From the NCBI GenBank assembly GCA_013397115.1, contig VWZW01002760.1, forward strand, positions 413,979-477,978: a stretch of DNA of 64,000 nt. Reading direction: 5' to 3'. Each line of letters starts with the position of its first letter. The first letter of the stretch is position 1. This DNA comes from Edolisoma coerulescens (Eukaryota; Chordata; Aves; Passeriformes; Campephagidae). Below the pieces are notes generated by a model. The model saw nothing but the letters and a program-made list of their open reading frames with translations, had not been told where the DNA came from and searched no databases. Below are positions 50,665 to 63,200 of this stretch, in pieces. The position numbers and the translations under genes were made by a program.

Positions 50665-53600
50665 AAGATGTAAATAAAAGCCTCCCTGAGAGTGAGGCAG
50701 CAGCACAGCTTCTGCTGCACTGATAGAAATGGGAAATACATGAGAAACAGTCACACTGAACACCCCAAGGAGAGAAGAAGCCTGTGCTGGAGTTCATGCT
50801 GTGTTAGAGTGATCCAAGCATGAGACACAGCCACAGGTCTCACAAGTTATGGTGTTTACAGAACCCCTTTGTTTTAGACCCTCACCCCCAGAAATTACTA
50901 TTCAATTTGAATTCAGCATCATAAAATAGCATCTATGAAATGGAATACTTGCAATATGGTCAGGACATTTAAGAGTGATTTTATTTTGTTTAAAAGGCTT
51001 GTTTTTATGAGTTCTCTCAAAGGTTACGTGCCGAAGAAATAATTTGTTGTCAAACTTCTTACAAGTCAAGAAAAATCACCCAAATTTTATTTTCTTTCTA
51101 GTTAATGAATTTCAAAATAATATTCATCAGAGTTTTTCAAGGCAAATGGGCAAGTTAGGCATGCATCTCCTGCTGGCTTTCAGTGGGGACTCAACAATTC
51201 ACTGCCATATTTTTTCTTTAAAAATCTCCCCCACCGGTACCCAGCTATTCATTTAGGCAGGGCTGATTTTGTATAGAAGGACTGCCAGAACATTAACACA
51301 ACTTGCAAATAATAGAGGGCTCTGCTGGGTGGTGAACTAGGTCCTGTCTCACCATGCTGCAGCCCTCTCACAACAGCTAATCCAGGATTCAGGCATCCAG
51401 CACTTGGAGAGCAAATTGAGAAATGCAGCTGGTGACTTTTTGCTTCATTTTTATTTATCTCCTCCTCTTAGAAGTCTCCAGGGCAGCCAGAATTCCACAG
51501 CAAGGCCCCCTGCAGCAGGAGCAAAGTAGTTGGTGGAGTCAGAAAATTTTGGAGAACCAGAATGATCTGATCTTCATTGTTGATCCTCTTGGTTCATACT
51601 TATTTCTGGTTTGGGAAGTGTACAGCATCTCTTAAAGGTCACCTGTGGAACTTTTCAGAATTTTGAGAGCCCCCAGATTCCTCCAGTTCATCTGGTAACA
51701 AAAAGATGGGACAGCACAGTGCTGGGCCCAGGAAGGCTTGGAAGGGAACTGTGACCTGGACTCGGGTGTGCCAGCTGCTGCTGGAGCCAGGAGTGTGTGT
51801 CCATGTGCTCTCCCACACCCTTCCATCCACTGAGCTGGGTGGGGTCTCTGCCCTGCTCTTATCCTCAGCACAGGCTCTTGCCTCTTCCCTGGCACGGGAG
51901 TTACACACACAGCAGCTGAACAGCCTCAGGACCAGTGTTTTTTTTTTCTCTTTGCCTAAAACTGCCCCTTTTGAGGGCTCTAACCATGCAGGTCTCTGTT
52001 TTGGAAGAGCACACAGGAATTCGAGTTTTGCAGCACATTCTAGATTCAATTATTGCTTTGAAGTCATTACTGTAATCAACACCAAAAGCACACAGACTCA
52101 GATGCACTGCCCTGCTTTCCTCATTTTTGGGTGCTCTTTGGGATCAAGGCAGAGTTCTGGCAGGTCTGGCTCTTTCTCATTCTCACTATGTCTTGTCTTC
52201 AGGACCTGGGAGCCTTTTCTGCTTCTCTCTTGCATGACTTCTTTATCTCAGCTGGTCCTGAAATCAACATCCTTCAGGATAAAAGCATCTCCTGTTTCCT
52301 GTGCACGGTGCCCTTCCCAGAACCTACAGTCCCTTTGGTCTCTACATTTGCAATTCCCTGCCACTGTTTTCTGCTATTCCCTCTCTTGTCAGGTGGCCTT
52401 GAGCAGCCTCCAAAGTTATCCAAGTCCCCACCTGATGATCAGCAGCTCAGTCTTCTTCCCTCCCAGTCCCTGAGATGTTCATCATACTGAAGAAATGAGG
52501 CAGCAGCTTTCTCCTTGTCCATGGCTGTCACAGTGGAACAGACTTCTGGCAACATTTAGTGACCCCTTTTTTTATTAGCCCTGTGCAAAGGCACTAAAGT
52601 TTCTCTCATCACCTCCTGTGGATTCTGGGACACTCTAAGCCTAAGGGAGCCAAGAAAGAAAAAGATTCCCTGCTCAGAGTAGGTTTTGTAGCCTCTCAGA
52701 CCTGCAGAGAGAGTCCCAGAGAGCAAGCAGAATTCACAAGCTGTGTGTGGAGAGGCTGCCCAACTTGTCACTTAACATGAAATTTTACAGTCTTTCCCTA
52801 GGAATGTATATTACTTTAACAAAATAAAAAGAGTTTCCCCTTATCAAGCATTATTCTTTTACATTTACAGTTTGCCTGACATACAGGAGTAATATTCCAT
52901 GGTTTGCTACAACTTGTAAGTTTATGACCCTTCTGTGGCAGATCAGACTAAACATAATTCATTCACAGCTACTTAGTGTTCTGGGAAATAAACCCCTGAA
53001 CTTAAATAACTATAGTGTGACCTCTGTAAAATATTATTTATGGGTTAAGAACCGTTATTATGTACATATCAAGATATGCCAAAGGTTATAAAACAAACAC
53101 TAGTCAGCAAACTGAACTGTTTACTGGCCGAGTCACTTGTGGCTTGCTTTCTGGTTATAGTCCTACAAATTCTGTAAATGGAGAAAAAATATGACTTGGC
53201 TGCCTTGGTAATTAGAATGTAGTTGAAGCTATTGACCACTGAGGATTTGATAACAAATAATTCTCTGTCATAAACAGAATGCCAAAATATAAGCAAGCAA
53301 TCCAATGGAAACACATGTTGTTTTCCATTAAAAGAACATTGATTGCCACAAGGGTGCAGCCACTGTCCCAATCAGCAGGGAAATGACAGCCCTTCATCTG
53401 CTACTCATTTTGTAAATCAGTCGGGAGAAAGCTCCAAGCACGTATGTAATGCCTCTAGAAGGGGATTTCAGGTTCTGGTTTTGATATCTGCCATCTCTCA
53501 GGGGGCTTGGGAAGCACGTGAGGGTGTGTTCATTGCTCTCCTTGTTCCTGTGTAATCTACCTGTGTCAGAGCACATCTTGTGCACAAGGCTCCTGAAATG

Positions 53601-55114
53601 TTTTACAGGCAGGGCTGTACAGACACACAGAACAGAAATGTTCATGTCAGTCAAAACCACATCATATAATTTCATGTGAGAAATCTGTCATGGTTTATTT
53701 TCCCTTCCCTTTACTCCCCACCCCCCCACAATAATGATAATGGTAATAAAAGAAAAAAAGACAAAAAAGGTTTGAATGAAACATTAACCACCAACTTCAT
53801 CTGGACAAGTTTTATAACAGTCACATTTAATGTCAGGACAGACCCCTTTATCTCTTTTTCAGACAGAGGAGTTCCCCAGGAATGTCAAAGGGATTTTGAT
53901 AATTCCTGCAGTAAGGACAGAACTAAGTACCTGCATACAGGTTTTCCTGGCTCTCACATCAAGTCCAGTAGTGCTCAGCTCACAAAGATCCCTTTCAACT
54001 TGCTCTTTAGACATCAGGGAGGGTTTTAGGCATATAAAGTAAATTAGTATGGGGAAAGCAATAATTTTTCAGCCCTCTGAAGAGAAAATTTTTCTGTTAC
54101 TAACTCAGGGGATTTTTTTCTTTTCTCGTGTTACTACAAAACTACTGTGTAAGAGAGCTGGTACCAAAACAGCAAACAGCCCTGTGGTTAGGGCAATCCC
54201 TAGAGATGGCAAAGCCTAAAATTCACATTCTTTTGCAAACTTTGGCTTTGCACCTTGGTGTGCCACATCCCATGAGAGTGCCTTGCCTGCTGACCCTTCT
54301 CTGCTGCCCTAACTCCCACGCTGGGCTGAGCTGCCTTTCCCCCTGGGAGCTGGGTGCAAACCAGCACCTTTCACTGGAATGTTTCAATCCATTTTGTTCA
54401 ACAGTTCTCTTCTGCCCTTCTACTTAATGTTTCTTCCACAGTGTTTGCTGTGAGGGACCTCAGTCTGTTACACATCCTCACATTTCCTTCCTGACTCGAT
54501 CCCATTACAGCAGTGACACTCCAGCAGCGACTCCAGGTATTCACATAAACACCATTTTCATTGGATTGAGGCTGCTGAAAGACCCCAGTTTAGTAGAAAG
54601 GAGAAACCAGGTCTTGCACCAATATGGTGCAGAATGGGAGGAGTGAGTTTGCTGCTGTATTGTCACTTCTGGAGGGAGCTGCATGAATTCCAGGATGATA
54701 TCCCTAACCTGGATGGAAAACTGGCTGTTAGCATGTGAGCCAAACTGCTCACTAAATCCTGAGCTTCCCTTAGAACATGGCAGGTGCAGACTTAGCCACC
54801 AGTCTCCAGGGATATGGGAGGTACTGGAACAGGCAGAGTTTGAAGTGCTGGGTGTATTTTCCTTTGAAAAACTGAAAATAGGTGGCATTTCCAAATATTT
54901 GGTTCCTTTTGCTAGGTCACAGTTTAGGTTAATGTTTCCTCATGCTCAGCCTTTCCTGTGACCTGCTTTAGTCTAGTTGAAGCAGGACTGGGGGGAACCT
55001 GGCTTTCAGAAGAGCTGAAAGTGCATCCATGTTTGTATCCTAGGAGGAAAAACCCAGAGCATGGGGAAACCAGGGCATGCTGTGAGCACAGAGCATCTGA
55101 GACAGTGTGAGCCA
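50665..55114. other. non-coding DNA, no supported gene
   Basis: Includes the longest open frame of the window (51706-52473, + strand, 255 codons). It is serine/leucine/phenylalanine-rich, overlaps long frames in other registers on both strands and lacks any recognisable domain, so it is treated as chance in a pyrimidine-rich stretch. No dispersed repeat seen. Confidence 0.5.
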
Positions 55115-55348
55115 AGCACACGGACCCTGGAGGGGAACTGGGTGACCTGTGTCCTACTCCTGGCTCTGTCCCATCTGCTGGGTAGTCTCAGGCAACCACT
55201 TTTCCTCTCTTTGGTCTGTTTTCCTTCTTCCCTTATGCATCGTCTGTTTTGAGTGCAAATTCTGTGGGACAAGCTTCTTCCTAGGTGTTCACCCAGTTCC
55301 TAGCACAGGGCAGCCCTGTGCTTATTTAACTCCCCCAAGGCACCACTA
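55115..55348 (+). repeat. MIR-like amniote SINE relic, sense
   Basis: 'gtcctactcctggctctgtc' then 'ccatctgctgggtagtctca', 'ggcaaccacttttcctctct' and 'ttggtctgttttcc' follow the old amniote SINE order (cctggctctgccac / ctgctgggtgaccttgggcaagtcac / ttcctctctgtgcctcagtttcc, from recollection). The unique 3' part is also visible: 'tgggacaagcttcttcctag' and 'cagttcctagcacagggcag' resemble its 'gtttgtacagcgcctagcacaatggggccc' tail. Best of the SINE relics because head and tail are both recognisable. Confidence 0.65.
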
Positions 55349-56040
55349 AAAAGCAAATCACATGAGAGATCGGAACATTTTTGCTCTTATATATTTAATA
55401 AGATTAAATATGTATTTTAAATGTGAGCTTCTGCAGGCCTCCTGGTTTTTTTTCATTTACACCCCGAAGTAATTTTTGGCTTTGATTGCACAGGAGGCTT
55501 TAACATTTACATCCCTGGGAGAGGCTGGAGCTGGTAGTTGAAAGCACAGCCCTGTGCTGCTCAGTGCAGTCCCAGCCTGCCCAGGGGGCTGGTCTAACTA
55601 ACCAGAATCAAATTAAAGCGCATCATAAAATTACAGCATGCTTTTCTGTAAAGTTTTATTTTCACTTTCCTGGGCCTGGCCTTCAGGTTTCATTAGGAGC
55701 AGCGCTCAGCAGAGCTCCCTGTGGGCTGAGGGTACCCTCTAGAGGAACAGGCACTGGCAGCAGTGAAACATAGGGATGCTCTGTCTTCCCAGGGGCTTTT
55801 TTAAGGCTGATGAGAAATTAGGGGACATGAAATGCTGACTCTGGATCCTGCCCATTTGTGCTGCTCACTCTGTGCAAGGGTGACAGGGTGCAGGTGGTTT
55901 TAGGGGTCACGTTTAAAGGGAGATGGGTGCTTCTTCAATCCTCCCAAAATCGGGGGTTTGTGGTTCCCAGGCCTGGTGGGAATAGTGCAGTGCAAAGAGG
56001 GACACAACACTCACTGTTTCCTCCTGTGCATAGTGCTGGC
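55349..56040. other. non-coding DNA, nothing identified
   Basis: No recognised feature between the SINE relic and the next CR1. Confidence 0.5.
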
Positions 56041-56556
56041 AGAGAATCATTTAGGTTGGAAAAGACCTCTTAGATCACCAACTCCAACCATTATCCCAGC
56101 ACTGCCATGCCCATCACTAATCCATGTCCCCAAGTGCCACATCTAAAAAGTTTTTTGAACACTTCCAGGGACTGTTATTATTATTCCATGCTTCCCCTAA
56201 CAGCCTGTTTAGGGCAGCTTGACCACCCTTTCAATGAAGAAATTGCTCCTAATATCCAATCTAAACTTCTTTTGGTGAGGCCATTTCCTTTTGTCCTGTC
56301 TCCTGTTCCTTGGGAGCAGAGCCTGATCCCCCCTGGCTCCACCCTCCTGTCAGGGAGTTGTGCAGAGCCAGAAGATCCCCCCTGAGCCTCCTTTTCTCCA
56401 GGCTGAGCCCCCCCAGCTCCTTCAGCTGCTCCTCATCAGACTTGTGCTCCAGATCCTTCCCCAGCTCCCTTCCCTTCTCTGCACATGCTCCAGCCCCTCA
56501 ATGTCTTTCTTGTTGTGAGGATCCCAAAACTGACCCCAGGATTCCAGGTGTGGCCA
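56041..56556 (-). repeat. CR1: long CR1 LINE fragment, antisense
   Basis: 'gagaatcatttaggttggaa' at the 3' end, then 'ccatgcccatcactaatcca', 'gttttttgaacacttccagg', 'ttctccaggctgagcccccc', 'cagctccttcagctgctcct' and 'catgctccagcccctcaatg'. It stops after 'attccaggtgtggccat'. About 515 bases, the longest of the younger CR1 copies here. Its plus-strand frame at 56310-56927 is antisense to CR1 and not a gene. Confidence 0.96.
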
Positions 56557-58615
56557 TGGGGGTCCCCTCAAGGCTTGTTCTCGAGGCTTTTGGGATCATG
56601 CAGGCTGAGCATGACACTCAGGCTGTCAGTTCTCTTCAGTCTGGCCAGCCCTGCTGGGAAAATTGCTTCCACTGTCCATGGAATGGGGTAGGTCTTCCTG
56701 AAATGAAGCCCCACCTCATGGGAGGAAAAGGAGTTCTTTGTTATCCAAATTTTTGCAGCCTTTCCCTCTTCATAGGGATATTCTTTACATTCAGCTCTCA
56801 GCACTCTCCAGTTGAATCTGACTGTCTCTTCACTCCTAAACAATTGGAAGGAGTGATTTTTCTAAGCAAGGGCATTGGCAACACAGCTGCTTCCTCGAAG
56901 AATTATGGAAAAGCTGACAGCATGTAATGACAGCACAACATTTGTGCAAAGTAATTCTCCCATTCCATTCTCCCGTTGCAAATCCCTAAGCTTTATATTC
57001 CTGTTGCCTCGCCTTACAGCAGTACTTCAGTGGCTCTTGGTCTGAAAACAGAAGAGGCAGCTCCATCTAGAGGTCTGTGTCAAGGGAAGAAATCCCGGTT
57101 TTCACAGTGCTGCTCGTAGGATTTTCTGTTAATGTAGTGTCGTGTGCGTGGGAGTCATTTCTCCTGTTCAGCGTGGCTTTACCTTCTGGTTGCTGAATGT
57201 TTTATAGGTTCTAAAATTTTTGGAGCAGGGTCTTGAAGTTTTAGAGCAGTCCTGAGCTATTCTTATTTCCCCAGCTCATTCAGAGTGAGTTGCAGCTCAG
57301 CAAGAGCATCCCTATGTGTAGTTTGCTGTCCTGTGTGCAGAGTTTGGGACAGAAATGTGGATGGACACAGAGGTCCTGAGCATTTTTATTCTCTTATTCT
57401 TTACAGACATCTGAGAATTTCTCAATGCAATGTGTGAAAGAGGACTGTGCTCAAGCCTGCACTGGCATTTTCTGGTTGAGTCCACACTCTGATCCCAAAG
57501 AAGAGAAGAGTACCACTGTGGCAACCACCATGGAGTGGGGGTGGGGACATGCAGGTAACTTTTACTTATAGGTGTGCACGAAAAAAAGTGTTATTTTAAA
57601 TAATTAGGAATCTAACAGTCTGACTCAAAGGGTCCTTGGGATGGCACCTTTGTATCTCAGAGCTCTTGTGCTCTACTGAGATTTTAAAGATCTCAGTAAA
57701 AGTGCACACAGAGCTTTTTTTCTTCCTCTCAGTGATGATTAAAGCACAAACACAGAGATACATCCCCTGCACAGCACATCCCAGAGTGCAGCCCTGCCAC
57801 AGCACTGCAGTCCTGTGCTGGGGGTTGTGCTGGGGTTTGGTTCTGAACCAAGAGGAGAGTTCTTTGTAATGGACTGAAGAATAAAAATCAATATTCCTTA
57901 GATGGAATTCAAAGGTTAATAATGCCCAATACCTCCTATGTGTTTCTTTTTCTTCTAATCATCCAGTCCAGGTAATTGTTCTCTTCTCCCTTTGAGCATC
58001 CTTCATCATCATTATATTTTCTACAGTGTACTCTCATCAGAATACTTTTAACTCCATTATTTCTAACCCTTTCCTGCTGCCTTTTCAACTTCCATCTGTA
58101 CTATAGGTATTAAAGATGACAGAGCTTGTGGTTACTAGAAAATGAATGTACAGATAAATAGAAATTATTGGTCAATGCCTGCATTTCAGTGGAACAGAGT
58201 CCAGCACTTGAGATGAAGAAAGAATAGGCAGTTCTTGGCAGATGGGACTTTGTTCTAATGAGAAAAAGAAATTTATGAGAGACATGGCAGGAAACTGAAA
58301 GATCAGGCTCAGTCTCGACTGAAAAAAGAACTTTGAGAGCTTGCTGATCCTTTGCCAGTGTTAAAGGAGTCAACTCAGTTAAGTATTCTTAGCTAATATA
58401 ATGAGTCTGCAACATATAGTCATAATAGCCCCATAATATTAATACATTTATTTTTTTCTACTCTTTAGTCTACTTACTGTTAAACAATGTCTGCTATTGT
58501 TTTAGCTCAGGTCATAGTTCAGTCTTTGGAGGACTTAAAAAAATGCAAAGTTGAATTATTCAAGAAAAGAACAACATCCCACTTCATAAGGAATAATATT
58601 AATATTAGATAAACA
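56557..58615. other. non-coding DNA, nothing identified
   Basis: No supported exon or repeat between the two CR1 copies. Confidence 0.5.
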
Positions 58616-59080
58616 TTGCAGCAAGCAAGGACATCTTTAACTAGATCAGGTTGCTCAGAGCCCCATCCAACCTGACCTTGAATGTTTCCAGGGATGGGAC
58701 ATCCACAACTTCTCTGTGCCAGTGTTTAACCACCCTTGTTGTAAAAAATGTCTTTCTTATATCTGATCTTAATCAACCCTCTTTTAGTTTAAAACCATTA
58801 CTCTTATTGCAACAGGGTCCAGTAAAAAGTCTGTCCCCATCTTTCTTACAAGCCCCCTTAAAGTACTGAAATGTCTCCCTGCAGCTTTCTCTTCTCCAGG
58901 CTGAACACCCCCAACTCTCTCAGCCTTTCCTCACAGGAAAGGAGCTCCAGCCCTCTGAGTATCTTCATGGCCTCCTCTGGACCATCTCCAACAGTTCAAT
59001 GTCCTTCCTGTGCTGGGGATCCCAGAGCTGGATGCAGCACTGCAGGTGGGCAAAGATTCTGGGGTCTCTTCAGTGTTTGA
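58616..59080 (-). repeat. CR1: CR1 LINE fragment, antisense, tail lost
   Basis: 'ctagatcaggttgctcagag', 'ccccatccaacctgaccttg', 'gtttccagggatgggacatc', 'ttctccaggctgaacacccc' and 'ctggggatcccagagctgga' follow antisense CR1 in order. The expected 3'-terminal ~70 bases ('catagaat...ggaccttaaagatcatc') are absent or unrecognisable to the left of 58616. The far end, after 'gcagcactgcaggtgggcaa', is approximate. Confidence 0.94.
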
Positions 59081-61019
59081 ACAGTCCTGCTGTTCCTCAT
59101 GAAAAATCTCGGGGTTTGTTATGTCCTGAGCTGACCAGAAGCTGAAAGAGGCAGAGATGCTCTTTTATTCTACCCCATTTCCAAAAGGCAAAGAGAATGC
59201 ACACACACCTGACAGTCTGGGGCCATTCCCAGCAAGCCTCTGCTGCTTAAAGCCAGAATGTGCACATCCTTGGGCTTCTTAAGTACTTCTGAATTTCTTG
59301 TCCAACTGGTTCTGTTGCACAACATGTCAGCACGTGCTGGCTTGGGAAAGAGGGTAGGAAGGAAGTTGTTATCAGAAGCCGATAGGAGGGAAGCTGTATC
59401 CCAAGTGCCTTGTTTATAGGCAGGAGCAGATAAGCTGACTCATATCTCTGAGTCCCCAGCACTACAACATCCCCATGCTCACACCACGTGAGAAACAGGC
59501 ATGGGCATACACAAGAGGCTTTAACCCCTGCCCCAGGGATGATAGAAGCACTTTCTAATCACTGGTTGTACAAACCAGCACAAGCTTGAGCCTATTCTTA
59601 GCAAAATCTCCCTGGATTTTCCTCTCGATCCTGGATCCATTGGCTGCCATAGCATCTGAATGGGCTTGCAGGTAGCACTGGGCTGCTGTAACTTGACCAA
59701 ATTTGAAGTCCATGCTTGTCCTCTGACCACTTTGTGTGTAGTCAAGCCACGACAAGATTCCATTGCAGAAGCCAAACGGGAAAAGGGTTGGTGAGGCCTC
59801 TCCAATGCAGTGCACTCAGATACTGCACTGTGAATCACTTCCTTTGGGGGAGTGTGACCTCTCCTCTTCAGAGAGTTAAGCACCACACGTGCCACCAATA
59901 CCCTGTGCTGGTTGTGGCCCTTTGTGACCGACCCAAGCCTTTAGTGAGCAGGGTGGCCTTTGTAGGAGAGAAGAACTTTAAAAGTTCCATTAATAGCTGC
60001 AGTGTGGTAGAAAAAGACTAACTGCTCAGAAATTGAGATATTTCAATACCATTAAATATACCCAACGCCACAGAGGGTAAAGCACAGTCATTTCCTATAT
60101 CTCCACCTCTGAAGTGCTGATAGTTGTCTTGCAACACCGGTCGGGTCTAGCACTGATTGGAGGGAGTCCGGAAGATCCTGTTCCCACAGAGCTCTCACAA
60201 CACATTTCTGGCTGTCTCCTCCCTCATTTGTGTACCATGGCACTGCAGGTTGAAGAAAACTGCTCAGACTGCTCCATGAAAGCCATTTCCATGCCAAGCT
60301 GCTGCCAGTCCTTCATGGCAATTGATGCTGGTGTTGTTTTTCCATTGTTTTGAACTTTAAAAAGTGAAGACAGCAGAGCAAAAAGTGGATCAGGGGTCTT
60401 CAGCATTCAAAATGTGGAAGGGAAGGCCTTTCATATCTTGGTGATACTGGGCAGTATTCCTCACGTGCAGGCATTTGCAAGATTGTGGCTCTAAGCTTAT
60501 TTGTAAACCACAAGGCCAGAAGAGAACTGTACAATTATCTGGACTAAATGTTAATGAGGGACAGAAAGCATTCACCCTTGCTTGATGCATCAGTCCCCGT
60601 GAAGAGGAAGTAAAAGATATTTTTAAACTTGAATGTTGGATTTCAGTGAATTAGAACTATGAATGAAGCAGAAGATTTTCCAGCCTCCTACGTACACATT
60701 ACTGCATCTTTTACTTAAATCCCATTATTACGTACGTGGGTGGAAGCTGCTGCCCAACAAAAAGATACAGAAAAATCAGGAAAGCAGAGGGCACTGCAGA
60801 TGCCTGGTGTCTCAGAGCTCTCTGGTTTAGAGGAGAGGTTTGTTTGGGCTCAGGGGTTGGGGGCTGGCATGTGAACTGAGTGTCCACATGGATGCCTTGA
60901 ACCCATTTCTGAGTGTGTCCGTCATGTTCGGGAATAAGTGAGAAACTAAATTATAAATAATAGAGCAAGACTGCTGGGAAAGAAATAAACCCAGTAAACC
61001 AGAACAATCAGTTTGTTCT
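59081..61019. other. non-coding DNA with an unrecognised minus-strand frame
   Basis: Contains the 86-codon minus-strand frame described separately. Nothing else recognised. Confidence 0.45.
59555..59815 (-). other. unrecognised 86-codon open frame
   Basis: Minus-strand frame with protein-like balanced composition and a charged, possibly helical C-terminal half (SRIERKIQGDFAKNRLKL). A second unrelated frame (59521-59898) overlaps it in another register. Short minus-strand frames also lie at 60088-60297 and 60224-60406, so a fragmented retrocopy or viral relic on this strand is conceivable. I recognise no family, and chance is the simplest explanation. Confidence 0.1.
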
Positions 61020-61520
61020 CCAGTGTTTCCTGTACAAGTAATAAAATCTAATAACTGAGTTGCTGTTAACAGTTAATGACCACTGCATTTGTTAATGGAC
61101 CCAGACAAATGAGAGCAGTTTAATACAACAAACAGGCCATTAGCTGTATTAATGGTTGGCTTGTAGGAGTTAGTGCTCTTATAAACTATATTCTGCAGTT
61201 TATAATACCAGCACTTTATAAAATGACCGGGTGTTTTCCAAAAAATAAAAAATAATAAGGATCAGCCGAGCTACAATTTAGTAGTGGAAAATCAGTATGC
61301 ACGGCAACTATGAAAAGCTGACATTAGGCTACAATCTCTTTTTCTGTTTTGCACTGGAATAAATCAAGATCAACAGCAAACATACAAACCAGGGCTGATT
61401 CTTGTATAGCTTAAATGAGTGGCAGCTTTGCTTTTGACTTCAATGAGTTTTGGATTGATCCTGTAATTATTATCATTAGAGAGGAATTTGATCTTTTTAC
61501 TTTTCTTTTTTTTTTACCCC
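61020..61520. promoter_or_regulatory. candidate conserved non-coding block
   Basis: About 500 bases of repeat-free AT-rich sequence with many non-repetitive words such as 'gttaacagttaatgaccact', 'aggccattagctgtattaat', 'tgtaattattatcattagag' and 'cacggcaactatgaaaagct'. Of all intervals this one most resembles a vertebrate conserved non-coding element in texture. There is no coding frame in it. Function is inferred only. Confidence 0.25.
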
Positions 61521-62439
61521 CTAGACCACAAATGATTCCACATATGGGATATTCGGTCTTTAGCAGCTGTCACTGTTTAAAGGTTTAACAAGCAGTCTTA
61601 TAGAAAGAACTATAAAAGGGAAGTGGTATAAATAGACTAAAATTAATAGAGGAACAAAATAGAGTTAGTTCCTGCTTCAATTGCCTCTACAGTTCTCTTA
61701 ATTTTTGTATTTTTTATGGTGTATTTAGCTGCAGTTTCAGTTACAAAAAGTGTCACTGGCACTTTTTGCAGTGGTAGTTGTGAAAGATAAAGTTCTTCCA
61801 TTGCTTTACAGACTCACTGCTGGATGTGACCAGTGTCACGCAGAAATTTCAAGTGGAGCAATTTAAGCCTTTGCCCTTCACTTGCCAAATGAGGATGATA
61901 CGAAATTAATACAGAATTAGAGGTTACTGGGGAAGGGAATAATGCACAGATTGGTAGGAAAAAGAAATGGAGACTTTTCTAGGGTGCATGAATGGGCTCT
62001 AATTTGTGTGTATTTGTAGTGTGAGATGAAGCCAGGCTTAAATCATAACATTACAACAGGACTTGGCCAAGCTCTTTGGCTTTGTTTGTGGAGCTGAACT
62101 GCAATTTTTTCAGGCAGGTTCCCAAAAACATAAGAGAGAAGTAGAATAAACTCATCCTTAAGGTTTCTGTGACCTGAAGGAAGAATGCAGAAGTAAACTC
62201 AAGAGAGGTGTTCCCATCTTTGACCATTCACCCACCTGCAGGGAGTGGTGCCTAAGCCAGTCTAAAGAGATGTCACTCTTCAATTTTTTTACTTAGATAT
62301 GGAAATTACAGTCCAGAGGAACACAATAAGCTCACTGCACCCCTCCTAGATTCATCATACCTTGGCCATGCTGTTCCATGTCCTTCCTCCTGTTGATTCC
62401 TCTCAGATGGCAATTTGTGGTTCAAGAAGTTTTTGGGCC
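61521..62439. other. non-coding DNA, nothing identified
   Basis: No recognised exon or repeat. AT-rich at the start. Confidence 0.5.
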
Positions 62440-63200
62440 AAGGTTTATCTCATGGTCAGTAGCCACTATTAAGCCTATCCTCCATTAACACCTAGTCCTG
62501 TATAAGGCTGTTTATATTTCTGGCCTCCATTTTTTGCAATGAACTCCAAATTATAACTATGCATTCTGAGAAAAGGCATTTGCTTCTCTATGTTTTAAAC
62601 CTCCGACCTCAAAACAATTGCAAGTGTCCTCTAGGTCTTGGCTAGGAAAGACTGAAAAATCCTTTCCCATTCATACAGCTCATGTGGTTTATGATTGTAC
62701 AGATCTTGCTCATATTTTCCTTTTCATTCATTCCTTCCCAGACCTAGAAATACTAAGCTAGGCAGTCTCTTTCCCTTCACAACCATGTTTTGTGCCTTTC
62801 ATCACCTTTGTCATCTTTTTCTGTGCCTTTCCTAGTTCTATTCTGCATTTTTTGAGATGGAGGGAGCAGCAGGCTTGCACGCTATAAATGGTATGAGTGT
62901 GTCATTTATACAGTGCCTGAGTGACAGTTTTGGCATTGCTGTCAGTTGTTTCTGACAATTAACAATAATCTACTTGTCCTTTTGATTGTTGGTGAGCTCT
63001 AAGCTGGTTTTTTCCAGGGTGTTTTCCACCACTACACTAAAACCTTCTCCTAGAGTGGCGGGTTAATAAGATTGCCTGTAACCTGGCTTGTTTATCCTGT
63101 AATTTACCCATAATTCAGATTGCACTGCCTCATCTGCTTTATTTTCTGTTTGTTGCCACTGCATGTCTCCCACCACTCTGCTGCTCAGGCACATCAAGAG
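62440..63200 (-). repeat. CR1: ancient CR1 relic, antisense
   Basis: Landmarks in antisense order: 'gcctatcctccattaacacc', 'ggcctccattttttgcaatg', 'tatgttttaaacctccgacc', 'tttttgagatggagggagca', 'tcatttatacagtgcctgag' and 'gtgttttccaccactacact'. Finally 'tgtttgttgccactgcatgt' appears. These follow old amniote CR1 as recalled, including the reverse-transcriptase C-terminal end and 3' region. High divergence and many indels imply an old insertion, comparable to the relic at 19663-20530. Boundaries are approximate. Confidence 0.78.

Noticed and set aside
51706..52473. 255-codon plus-strand frame, the longest in the window
   Set aside because: Low-complexity serine/leucine/phenylalanine-rich composition in a pyrimidine-rich stretch, competing long frames in other registers on both strands, and no recognisable domain.
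56310..56927. 205-codon plus-strand frame
   Set aside because: Its first part is the antisense strand of a CR1 fragment; the rest has no support.
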